From Theristus sp. LFF4_11 (taxonomy: Eukaryota > Nematoda > Chromadorea > Monhysterida > Xyalidae), in NCBI GenBank assembly GCA_030248135.1, contig JASANC010001151.1:81814-145813 (forward strand): a stretch of DNA of 64,000 nucleotides. Direction: 5' to 3'. Shown piece by piece: positions 50,901 through 60,800 of the stretch. The translations under genes were made by a program, and so were the position numbers. Position 1 is the stretch's first letter; each line of letters begins with the position of its first letter. The notes beneath the pieces are model-generated. The model was given only the letters and a program-made list of their open reading frames with translations, was not told the DNA's origin and did not search any database.

Positions 50901-51419
50901 TTATTGAATGTTATCAATCTGTAGTTGCGTTCGCCTAGCAGGTCGGAAACCTGCTCGTATGTTGTTGGCAGCCGTGTTTCGCTGATGCACGCAATGTCTA
51001 TTCGATGCTCAGTTGCGTCCTCCGCAAGGGACCTCTGCTGTATGTCCGATGTGAGCGCACGGCAGTTGAACGCCGCAATTTTCAGGTGTTCGCGGGACAG
51101 GCAAGGCACAGTTCCACCGCGGGGTGCTGTTCCCTGTGGGTAGCCCCCAAGGACGCCCACAGGAGGCTCTGAAGAGGGCCGTTGGGTTAGAGTAAGCCCC
51201 GTCGGCTTCCTCACTGTCCTGCCTTCCGTTGTTGTCGTCATTTGGTGGTGAACGTTGCGCACTATGGTTCACGTGGCGTCGCGCACCGTCACGTGGAGGA
51301 ACTTGGCTCGTGTGGTTAGACGGTTGTCGCCACACTTAACAGCCGCGCCGGACGTAGTCACTGTTGTTGTTGCTGCGTACGTCGCTCGTGTAGGCGTTCC
51401 TCGGCGGCCAAGGAATTCC
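47986..51419 (-). mobile_element. Full-length non-LTR retrotransposon (LINE)
   Basis: Flanked by an 11-bp target duplication TCGATCTGCAT (47975-47985 and 51420-51430). The 3' end, on the minus strand, is a short (TAAG)n tail that overlaps the stop codon of the ORF, so there is almost no 3' UTR. Short-repeat tails with tiny 3' UTRs are typical of RTE-type elements. The 5' leader is about 157 bp. Confidence 0.9.
47999..51262 (-). CDS. LINE endonuclease-reverse transcriptase, 1087 aa, open
   Basis: One uninterrupted ORF. The apurinic-type endonuclease comes first: IAAFNCRAL, ISETRLP, GDLNAA, and SDHALVVAK near residue 310. Reverse transcriptase follows: SAGPDGLPAELFK, NYRGINLLP, EEQAGFRVGRGTVDN, LDIRGAFDSIDR, GVLSPVLF and the catalytic LEFADDVVI. 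The C-terminal region has RRLRWLGHVARMSPSRIP and RARGRPKVTW. That block is common in RTE-like elements of flatworms, insects and nematodes. No stop or frameshift is present and all the catalytic motifs I looked for are intact, so the insertion is recent and may be competent. The first ATG is used; it lies 157 bp from the element's 5' end. The clade is inferred from motif order and tail, not from a tree. Confidence 0.92.
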   Translation of the reverse strand: MRNVHHQMTTTTEGRTVRKPTGLTLTQRPSSEPPVGVLGGYPQGTAPRGGTVPCLSREHLKIAAFNCRALTSDIQQRSLAEDATEHRIDIACISETRLPTTYEQVSDLLGERNYRLITFNNNDNTNHHSGVGFLISERAEGSLAAIIPVSDRVACARFNTYMGVRSGSKRRRGLFIVVAYAPHEGHDAEVKDTFYRELAHSVTLATSGDVVLIAGDLNAAVGPLSPLERSVGAQHGVRSDKRTDNGQRLVTFAENNGFVLSSTTFQHSKRKTATHRLPNGQLRQIDHVLIARRWRACITDVRSCWRTHVDSDHALVVAKCHLQFPRTQRRATGAPLIDVERLGDDAVRDKFKSRLDVIATNDDLSWVRIREDMWTAAVEACGRKSRRKQQNPIFRSETINLIKRRRKLNGKARRNATKQIRRSARCDREHWWEQRAKEVQIATNVGDTKEQYRAIRRLCGQNAGILRGPIKADDGSLLVTAADKLERWREHFSTQFGAEPPRDTPLQRPPDSTTNSTSAVSIEPPTIEEIVNAIKRLRSGKSAGPDGLPAELFKCAPATLIHRLHQCLRRIWDTEQIPPEWRESVCIPIHKKKSRMECANYRGINLLPTITKLFETIVLVRIATLREQLAREEQAGFRVGRGTVDNVFTLRQLTETRALYNRPTLMAFLDIRGAFDSIDRERMFDILAAGGFPAKIISLIKAIYTEQRTKIRAYGGLSAAFEPRTGVWQGGVLSPVLFTFVMDRIIRQAQTDCGDCYGITMGCSGTEGPQLTTFRSLEFADDVVIFAQTTPSLQRGLNALTNAAGRVGLRFAPAKCELLAADWPAGDAADVTIDGVQLPRVDSAVYLGAVINANNDCSDDVHRRIKLSALAFHSLRRLWRSHDVSIRTKARVYSACIRSSLLYGCELWSLNNSTLNKIKVQDNQWLRSITGTHWSDRVTNKTVQRRAFGPKANTQGDITQLIQLRRLRWLGHVARMSPSRIPARAIMACAERDWRRARGRPKVTWREITKTETKPLYTNARGRILYPRSETAEKRGDYSSWYRTIQASANDRQRWSANIEAITYKTGTVVNGVEARTTGAALRGATN

Positions 51420-51430
51420 TCGATCTGCAT

Positions 51431-54284
51431 AAATGCCTGAAGCTGAAATTTGCACCACTTATATTCATTTGGTTGCGGTTTGTTGTGTTAAAGTTTCAGC
51501 TAAAACGGTCGAAGCCGTTAGCCACAGCGTAACAGACTATTGGAACCCTTGATTTAGCGCATCTGACGTGCGTGCAACATCAACCAAACGTGCACCAAGT
51601 GCGCTGTGTGTGTGAAAGCGCGCTCGTTTGAATACACATTGTTTTTTTTCAAGTTTTTTTTATAAATATTCACTTTTAGTTGTACTACTAAGTGTGTTCC
51701 AATTTTGTTCTTTCAGAAACTTCTTTGAACAACGATTGGAAAGAGCAGACTGAAGGACAGACGAACTCAGTGAACCGATTCACTGTTTCTTTTATTTCAA
51801 ATCAATTTTTGCAAGTTTCTGCAAGAAAATAATATGGAAAATGTCCTGAATTTAGAAAACTGCTTCAAACTTCACAAACAAGTGGGGTCTAAATTTTAAA
51901 GCATTAAAGCATTTAGGATTTTGCATGTCGCGCAGAACAGCCACTGAACGTCACATGCGCGAAATCGAAGGTTCCAATTGTCTGTTGCGCTGCGACTGAT
52001 AGCGTTGACCGTTTTAGCTGACAAATTTAAACTTAACAAATGGCATGGGCACTACAGGGTGTTTCAGAAGAAGTGGGTGTTTGACGCGTTATTGCTCGAG
52101 TTGTTTTGAACCATTTCTAACGATTTTTTAGACAGTTGTTTATAAAAACTCAACTTAGATTTGGGCAAAATTTCAGACTAATTCATTCGTCTGCACAGGA
52201 ATGACAGACAAAAAGCTTAATACCAGATCACACGATACCACCAATTCACGCAGGTGTGCAACTTGCAGTTCAATTGCAGCTCTGCAACTGCGACCTGCAA
52301 CTGCAAATTTTATTTTTGCAATCATTTTTTATATCTGTGATTGCGTTAATTGATTGCGGAATGCGAATGCAAAGCGGAATGTGAAAAAAATCATTTCTCT
52401 TCCTCCCAGCGGTTTGTTGTTCGTTCCAAACAAAATTCGACGGGCCGGAATTGTCCGGACCGGAATTCTTCGGGCCGCAACTTGAAAAAAGTGATTAAAA
52501 AATACCGATCAAAAAAATTCGAAAATTTTTCCTCTAATATGCTTTGAAAACCTTAATACGGTATTGGCACAAATTTTCGAAATTTCAACTAAAATTTTCG
52601 TTGATATTGCCTCGTAAAACCGTCAGCAGTGGATCGTTTTACCGACTGATTTTAGGCTTCGACAACTTCTGCGATGAAGTTTTTGAGCGTCCCACAGCTT
52701 GGCTTACCATTTCCGATGCAGATAAGGTGACAATTCGCCTCGCAATCTGAATTCTGAGCGTCCGAGCTGCTCCGTTTGCAAGCGCTACGTTGTCTGATTG
52801 CTGTTTCGTGTCTTGTCGTCGCCGCTCGATTTTGAAATCAGTATGTGTGTTTTCACTTGAGCTGGGGACAATTCGTGGCGTTTTGGGGTCATACATAACA
52901 CAAGAAGAGGCATGGTAACGGTTTGGAAAAGGGGTAAATGAGGTCACCCAAACAAAATCTGGAAAGTTCCGCGCCATACGGGAGTCATTCGGGAGGCAGA
53001 TGCACATTAAATGTGGTTCTTCGAACTCCCTGGTTGATTTAGCACAACTTTGATTTTTGAAATTTTTTTTTAATTTAAAAACAAAAATGACGATTTTTGT
53101 TTTTTTTAAACAAAAACAACCCTAACCCCTGCTGTTTTGTAGCATTGGGTCTTCTTCTGTGGTGTGGTTCCTTATCCTTAATCCTTCCGTTCCATCTGGG
53201 GTTGGGGGGAAAAAATCCGGATTTTTTTTAAAATTAAAAAAAAATTAAAAAAAATTTTTTTTTACAAGTTAGGTTCGTTCGAAGCGTCTCGTCGAGCTGA
53301 GTTCATCTAGACTATTTTCAGAACGATCCGGAAAACTATAAGAGCGAAAATCCTGTTTTATTGAAATTATGTCCATTTCATAGAGGGAAAGTTGCATTTT
53401 CAACAGTAAAACAGGACAATTTTCGACGTGTACTTGAATATTGAACCGTTCTTAGTTGTTCCTCTTTAGAAAATTACCAAAATTTGACTGTGTTCAAAAA
53501 TTCCTGTTTGCTGTAGCTGAGTCGGCAACCCCTGTCGACCCGGTCGCCCCCCCCCAAGACACTTACTTTCAGGTTCAACCAGCTATGCTATCTGCCACAT
53601 GGCGAGAGCCCACTCTTCAAATCATCGTATCGAAAACACGTACCATGATTTCGCGATCACGTTGCGGGCAACTGACAGACGCAAGTTTAACACGTTAGTT
53701 TAGCTCAGCACGCAAGTTTTAACATGTGGCCATGTTATCGGGTGTCTGAAAAACGGTCGTGTGATGTGGTATTAACCAACATCTCCGCTCCAATTGTTTA
53801 ACAATATATCGCACAACTCCATTGAAGAAACATACGCCAATCAACAAGATATCATGTTCATCTCATGGCCTACCGACTGAAAAACATGTTCTAAGTTGCA
53901 AGAAAACGATTTCTGAAACGATATTTCAATTCAGTTGAGTCATTTCAACGCTAAAAATTGACTCTAGAAGTCATCCAAATCGAAAAACATGGAGTACGTC
54001 GGTCAAAATGACCAAATAATGACATTTACCTAAGCACACAAAGAAGTTGGGAAGAAAATTTGGTTTGAACTTTAAAAAAATTATGCCATAAATCGAATTT
54101 TCAGAGCAAAGTAGAAGAAAAATTTTTCAAATTTTTTTTTAAGTTTGAAAAAAAATCCAAATTTAAAAAAAAACGAAAAAAAAATAAAAAAAATTTTTTT
54201 TCAAAGCCCCTAACCCTAGTTCCATCCATCTGTGTCCGTTTCTTCGCGTTTGTTTTAGTGGCCGTGGTTGACTTTCTGTGTTTC
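51431..54284. other. Intergenic, repeat-rich interval before ribosomal protein S2
   Basis: It contains a CTACAGGGTGTTTCAGAAG transposon end near 52054, the dispersed repeat at 53199-53665, and long A/T homopolymer patches at 53040-53270 and 54100-54210. No exon is supported. Confidence 0.5.
53199..53665 (+). repeat. Dispersed about 460-bp repeat, copy 2
   Basis: Same order of blocks as 42037-42490 with a longer A/T-rich left edge. Confidence 0.75.
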
Positions 54285-54307
54285 ACGTGGTTGCATTTTT
54301 TGTGCAG
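54285..54307 (+). promoter_or_regulatory. Acceptor-like site 28 bases before the RpS2 ATG
   Basis: GGTTGCATTTTTTGTGCAG ends at 54307. The pyrimidine-rich AG so near the start codon suggests a 5'-UTR intron or a spliced-leader acceptor. Confidence 0.45.
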
Positions 54308-54335
54308 CCTCAACAAAAGCTGATCTACCAGAAAA

Positions 54336-57211
54336 ATGGCAGAACGCGGTGGATTTCGAGGTGGATTTGGAGGGGGTGGTCGTGGCGGAGGAGGCGACCG
54401 TGGCGGTCAGTGCCGTGTTTTACTTTCATTCTTGTGGTTTTTGTTTTTTTTGTTCGTTCGCTCGCAGTCGCAGGATGGGAGTCGGAGGTCGGACAGATTG
54501 ATATCCGATGACGGCGCCACATCACAAACAATGCAGGTTGTGTTGTTTGGTAGTCTTGCACATTGCTGCATTGATGATAGGCAGAAACTTCTGATACTTC
54601 GGCTTTGGCATCGCCTTTCTACATTTTGTTTGTACGATAATTAATCATTCTTTGTTCATTTTCCAATCACCCGTCAGGCCGGGGAGGCCCACGAGGTCGT
54701 GGCCGCGGTCGGGGCCGTGGACGCGGCGGTGGCCGTGGTGGCAAAGACGGCGACAAGGAGTGGGTGCCCGTGACAAAGTTGGGGCGGCTCGTGAAAGATG
54801 GCAAGATCAAGTCGATCGAAGAAGTGTATCTGCATTCGTTGCCGATTAAGGTGACTGGTTTTATTTTCATTTCATTGTTGAAAAAAGAATTGTGTGTCCA
54901 GATTCAAAATCCATATTTCATGCACCACGCATTTTTGTTTTAAAAATCGCTTTGAAACCTTTCCATGCCCACCCATTTTATATTGAAAGTGAGAAAGTTT
55001 ACAAAGATTTTTTTGTTTTGGCGAACACTCGGTCTCTGTCCAGCGCCAGCCTCCACACCCGAACTCTAAATCACAGGCAATCAGCTGATTGGTTGGTGAT
55101 CACGTGGATGCATGCTTTCTATGCAGGACATTCTCCGCCTCAACAGCAATGTCTGCAGAAGAAGAACATCGCGTGATCATCAACCAATCCGTTGATTGCC
55201 TGTAATTTAGAGTTCGACTGTAGCAAACAAGTGTTGCTTGTGCTTACGCCGACGTTGCACTTTGACTGCTTTGAAAACAACAATAGGAATACGAGATCAT
55301 TGACCAATTCGTTGGACCGGCGTTGAAAGACGAGGTCTTGAAGATCATGCCCGTTCAGAAGCAGACGCGCGCTGGACAACGAACGCGATTCAAGGTCGGC
55401 GTTTCCAGTCAAAAAACTCATTTCATTTTGCCGAAGCAGGTTTTGATCGAACCCCTGCTTTCTCAACCCGATTCAGTTCAAATGGAACTGCTCCTGCTTT
55501 TGATGATAATAGCTCCTCCTCGCAGACTGCTCCTGCGTCTGATCGGACGGTAGGAGGACACAAGATCAAGACGTGACAGGACAAAAAACCTAACAGACGA
55601 GACGAGGCACAGTGCCGTGCCAAGCAGCTGACAATCAGCTGGTTGGTTTGGTTGGTGAGGGTGATCGTGTGACGCAGGCATTCTGTGGATGACAGACTCT
55701 CCCTCCACAGCAAAGGCCTGCACAGAAAGCATGCTTCACTTGATCACCAACCAATCAGCTGATTACCTATAATTTAGAGTTCGTCTGTGGACCGTTCGGA
55801 ATCATTCTGACGCGTGGTTTTGCGAATGAGCGTCAATTAGAGACAGCTGGCTGAATGTGTTTCTTGCAATTCCGATTTTGTGTTTTTTCCATCGCGAGCT
55901 TTGCACTCTGCGAAAAAAAGTGCCATGTGTGTCTGAAGGGAGGTGCTGCACAGGCATTCGTTGCGATCGGCGACTACAGCGGGCACGTCGGCCTTGGCGT
56001 GAAGTGCTCGAAGGAGGTCGCCACTGCGATTCGGGGCGCCATCATCGCCGCGAAACTCTCCGTGATCCCGGTGCGTCGCGGCTACTGGGGCAATCGCATC
56101 GGTGCGCCGCACACGGTGCCGTGCAAGGTTACTTTCGTTTCTTTGGCGTTTTTTCAGTTGTTCGTGGTTTTTTTGTTATTATTTTGATTTATGTTGTGTG
56201 TGAAAAATCGTTTTATCATGCGGTTGTTCTGTTTTGGTTTTCCTGGTGAACAATAATAAACACCGTTGGTGAGCGGTTTTTACAATCTGATTGCATGTGT
56301 GATGAAACGGCCGATAGTTGTCAACTTGAAATCTTGTTTTTGACCGCACGATTGCAATTCTTGATGATCGTGATGCTGGTTTGTGTTTTGCGTAGCTGAC
56401 CGGCAAGTGCGGCAGCGTCATGGTGCGCCTGATTCCTGCGCCCCGTGGCACCGGCATCGTGTCGGCGCCGGTGCCGAAGAAACTGCTGCAGATGGCAGGC
56501 ATCGAAGACTGCTACACGGCAGCGACCGGCAGCACCAGCACACTCGGCAATTTTGGTGCGTTTGCACTGTTTGCTGCGTTTAACTTTTGCGTTCTGCGTT
56601 CACTCGGCGAACCCGCGAACAGCAAACTTAACTTTCGGCATCGGAGATTCAGAGAGCCGGAAGTCGCGTTCGTGGCGTAGCGGTAGAACTTCGGCCTACA
56701 TACAGTTCTGTAGGTACCGGGTTCGAACCTCGCTGTGGACAAGACATACTCGTGGAAAATTAGAGTGACCAACGAACATCTAATGGTCTATTCCCTCCTG
56801 AGCCTTGGGTAAAATTGGGCTCGGGGCAGCATTGCCCGTCTCCGCCGTAGTTTGGTACCTTCGGGTTTCCGGAACCGGCGCGCGTATAATTAAAGAACCA
56901 AAAAAAGTCCTCAGCGGTCGCTTGAATAACCATTTCAATCACTCACGCGTCTGTTTGCAGCGAAAGCGACCTACATTGCGATCGCACGGACCTATTCGTA
57001 CTTGACGCCGGACCTCTGGACGGAGCAGGCGTTAGACAAGAACCCTTACGGCATGCACTCACAGCATCTCGCCGACAAAAGTGCCGGCTTTGCGGGCGCC
57101 AGAAAAGTCAGTGGTTTTTTTTGCAATCAATTGTCTTTGTTTCGTTTTTTTACTGAATCGGGCATTCGATTTTCTTTTCTTGTTCGTAACGCCTTCATCT
57201 GTTTTTAGTAA
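54336..57211 (+). CDS. rps-2: 40S ribosomal protein S2 (uS5), 277 aa
   Basis: Seven exons: 54336-54405, 54678-54850, 55287-55394, 55954-56127, 56396-56555, 56961-57106, 57209-57211 (834 nt, frame kept). The N-terminus is an RG/GGR-rich tail (about residues 5-50), the usual arginine-methylation region. The uS5 body follows: [104 protein letters not shown] and YSYLTPDLW. This component of the small subunit sits at the mRNA entry and acts in decoding. Length is close to that of other animal RPS2 proteins. Odd: the last exon contributes only the TAA stop codon. Introns carry two family-1 MITEs and one SINE. Confidence 0.96.
55058..55220. mobile_element. Palindromic MITE, family 1, copy e
   Basis: In RpS2 intron 2, with right end GAGTTCGACTG followed by TA; the outermost left bases are altered. 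Confidence 0.85.
55624..55790. mobile_element. Palindromic MITE, family 1, copy f
   Basis: In RpS2 intron 3. The right arm is well kept (GATCACCAACCAATCAGCTG), the left arm diverged. Confidence 0.83.
56671..56905 (+). mobile_element. tRNA-derived SINE, family 2, copy B
   Basis: In RpS2 intron 5, with the better-preserved head (CGTGGCGTAGCGGTAGAAC and GGGTTCGAACC). A tRNA acceptor stem does not form. Confidence 0.84.
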
Positions 57212-57457
57212 CTGATTCGTGACGGTGTGTGGATCGAGGTCGAACGATTGAAAAGTGATTTGTTGACCGTTGTTCATGTTTTTTTAATTGAAATGCGTTG
57301 AAAATTACATTGCATTTGAGTCAGTTTTGTCTGTTGTTGGTCGTTTGATTAGGATCTTCTGATTGTGATTCTTGAAATTGTTTAGAGAGAGATAAGAGTG
57401 GCTCTTGTTATTTTGTTGCCCTGGAGTGACTTTTCACGTGCGAGCCAAGAGAGATAA

Positions 57458-57499
57458 AATAAAAGTGCATTGTTGTATTCGGTATTGCAGCTGAATAAA
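57458..57499 (+). terminator. Candidate poly(A) signals of RpS2
   Basis: AATAAA at 57458-57463 and 57494-57499, about 250-285 bases past the stop. Confidence 0.55.
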
Positions 57500-57828
57500 A
57501 GTTCGTGTACTGGTTTTATAACAGACCATACGTTGCTGGTGGCAACCAGCACATATCTTTGATCATTATTTTCCACTTGGCTTAGCGAAGCGAGGGTGCG
57601 TTTTTCGTTTTATTTTGGAAAACTTTCCGTTTTTCAGAACAACCAAAGTGGTCCGAGCTTTTTAACGCTTGACATTTTGAGTATGTACCGTTGTGTTGTG
57701 CTTTGTTGGCGGTACACCACAATCATGACAGCCGCGAAGATGAGACTAATTACTGGCGGTGATAATCGTGCCCGCTGAGAGGGCGGCCTCATCACTTGCG
57801 GCGCAAGCAGCACGCCTCGACGAGCAAC

Positions 57829-60800
57829 ATGAATGCGGCTCACCACAGCGCGAATCAGCATGCAGAGCGTCGCACTCTGGCGCGCAAGATGCTGACACGC
57901 AGCAACACCGCAAGTGAGAGGCCGCTTGAGTTTGAGGGCAAACACGCACCGCGCAGCAAGTGCAGTGCTCAGTCAAGTCAAGTGCACGTTAATGAGCAGG
58001 TTGCGCCGTCGTTGGGTGTCGCTGACTTTGACAGCTATTGCACTCAGAGGACTACGTTTGGCTTTGCATGTTTCACACGTGACTCGGGCAATTATTGGCT
58101 GCGCGAATGTTCACCATTAAAATGAGCTGTGTATGTATTGTACCGAAGCAATCAATAAGCCCAGCTTTCCTGGAAACTTGCCAAAATAAAACAATTGTTC
58201 ACCAGCGCAATGCGTTGCAGCCGGCGAAAACGGTGACGACGCCAGTCATGCTGCATCACCGAAGCTGCACGGTGAGCAAACACCACTGAGAAACGACCAG
58301 CAGAACAGTGAGCGACGGCCGTCACCGGCACTGTTCTCAGCGCTGCCACGGCAGTTGCACGCGAACTGTGACCTTGGGCGGCAGCGCAACGCAAACGCAG
58401 TTGAACGCAGCAGGGCCGTCGCCACTGCGCCCCATTCGTGTCCGGACGACGACGCCGGCTATGCTGCTTCGCTGTCGAATTTTGGCGACCATGAGCAAAC
58501 CATTGCACGTTCTTGCATCTTACTCAACATTTTGTTCGCATCCGTTTTTTATGTGAATGTACAGTCCAACCGTAAATTATGCGGAATTAGCTGATTGGTT
58601 GGTAGTCTCGTTATACATGCTTTCTGTGCAAACCAAAAACTCCGCCGCACAGCAATTTCTGCACAGAAAGCGTGCATCACGTGAGCACCAACGACGACTC
58701 TGATCCCCATAATTTCGAGTTCCGACCGTATTTCAGAACGATGAGCATCAACAGCCGGAGGCGTCGAGCAGTGTGCTGTTGAGCAACGGTGCAGCAAGTC
58801 AACCAGCAAACGGCGATTCTTGTCAACTGAGCCGAGAGCGAAGCAAGTCGACCTGCAGCCGCGAAACAGAGCCGCTTGCGAATGGGGCACTGAGCGACGA
58901 CTCAGACGCGAGCAGCATTCCGTCGGCGCAGATGGTCACGGCTGCCGGCCAATGGAAACGAACGGAGGACAGCGCTACGCACACGTAAATTGCATTGTGG
59001 CCTCGTCCAAATTTTGTGGTGGCATTGCACTTGCGGACTTTTTTTAGGGGACTCCTGTATGCACCCGGTGGCTCGTTGTTCGTCGGACGCACTGAGATTC
59101 GCCAAATATTCCCCGACGAACGACTAACGGTGTTCTGTTCCACGTGGAATCTTGCTGGCAAGGTGGCAATTAAATCAATGACATTTAATTTAAAAAAAAC
59201 TTGCAGTTTTGTTTCAGCGTTTATTTTCTTCTGTGAGTCTGACCAAACCGCAGCGACCATTGCTCGGCATTGCAGTGTCCAACGGACCAAGCAACGATTC
59301 GCCGCTGGTTGTACGGTCGGTCGGGCAGACCAGGCGCCAGTGTGATCGACATCTACGCCATCTCGATGCAGGAAGTGCACTCGTATCACATGTGAGCTCT
59401 GCTGTGCTCTTGCACTCGAATATTAGTGGATTTATTCAAACGTGTCCGGACTAAAATGACGTCATTTGCTTTAAAAAACGCTCGTTTGTCAAAGTACAGG
59501 CACTAAAATATCAATTTGGTGTGACTGATTCCGACATTCACCGTTTGTTTATGGGAAGAAATCGGCTAAAACGGAAAGTCTGGTTTGCTGCGAACGGCGC
59601 AAGCGCATGTTTTGCCGCACATGACGTCATTTCAGTGGGACACGTTTGAAAAAAAAAACATGCCATAGCTGATGGTGGCCGGGTGCATGCTCGTTCACTG
59701 CACATGGAAAACAGCGACGTAGCTGCATGCACCTCAGTGGCATACCGCACTCAATGTTTTTTTTTGTAATTCTGCGAGCACCAACTTGTCTCAGCGTCGC
59801 AAATTCATGTTGCATCTGTGCACACTGTTCAGGTGTTTTCACCACGACGTCATGACACGACTGCAAGAGACGCTCGAATGGCAGTTCACGCCGTTCCTGT
59901 GGGTGCGCAAGTTCGGCCAGATGCTCGTTGTGTTCGTTCGCAAACCGCTGCTCAAATACTGCACCGGTTACTGAGCATTCCGTTTGTTTTTGATGACGAA
60001 GATATGACATGATGATGACATATATGACACAGATGATGATGACATATATGACACAGATGATGATGACATACTGCACAAAGATGACGTTTTGTTTGCTCGC
60101 AGACCCCGATTGGGAGTTCATCCCGAGCACCGTGCTCGCAAAGCCGGCTCGCACGAAAGGCGCCATCGCGGCCGGATTCAGGATCTTCCACTCATCGATG
60201 CTGTTCATCGGCTGTCATTTATCTCGTATGAATTTTCTTCTACTACACGTTTAGTAGGTTCGTTCCAAAGTATGTGCCAATCTGCAGACCGCACGAAAGC
60301 GGACCGCGTGCGCGACTACCACAAGATCAGTCAGTGCTTTCAATTCTCGCGGCATATCAAACGAGCCGGCTATTCGGCCGTGTCCAGTTTCGATCGCGTC
60401 TTCTGGATGGGCGATTTGAACTTTCGGTGCGCTCTCGCTTGCTTTTAAATTGGAAAAGTTGATATCGGAAAACTCTGTTGTCAAAAAAATGCTCTCAAAA
60501 AAGTGCTGGGCCGTTTTTCTGCAGGGTGCTAGACCTGAACGCAATTGACCGCAAGGCGCTCGACGCTGAGCTGGCCGCCGGGGTTCGCGTGCCAAGGTCG
60601 GTCATGCAGTACGATCAGCTGAGCCACGAAATGCATCAAGGTTCGCAGTGGCATCGCTGCTCCGTGCTGCTTTGTTCTGTTTCATTCGGCACGAAGTGTA
60701 AAGTGTCATCACGCAATTGCACAGCTAAGCAATTTCTACCCAGTAAGCTGGGTAAACAGCAATGTAAATTTCCTTTTTTTTGTTCTCGTGTACCTTCTTC

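Noticed and set aside
49602..51143. Several plus-strand open frames inside the LINE
   Set aside because: They are antisense shadows of the 1087-aa reverse transcriptase ORF.
56671..56745. Possible tRNA gene
   Set aside because: A-box and B-box are good, but no acceptor stem pairs and the same unit with a long body is at 37044, so it is a SINE head.
58206..58300. A 29-nt intron at 58272-58300
   Set aside because: The same frame reads straight through (KLHGEQTPLRNDQQ) from a consistent phase-1 entry, so no intron is needed.
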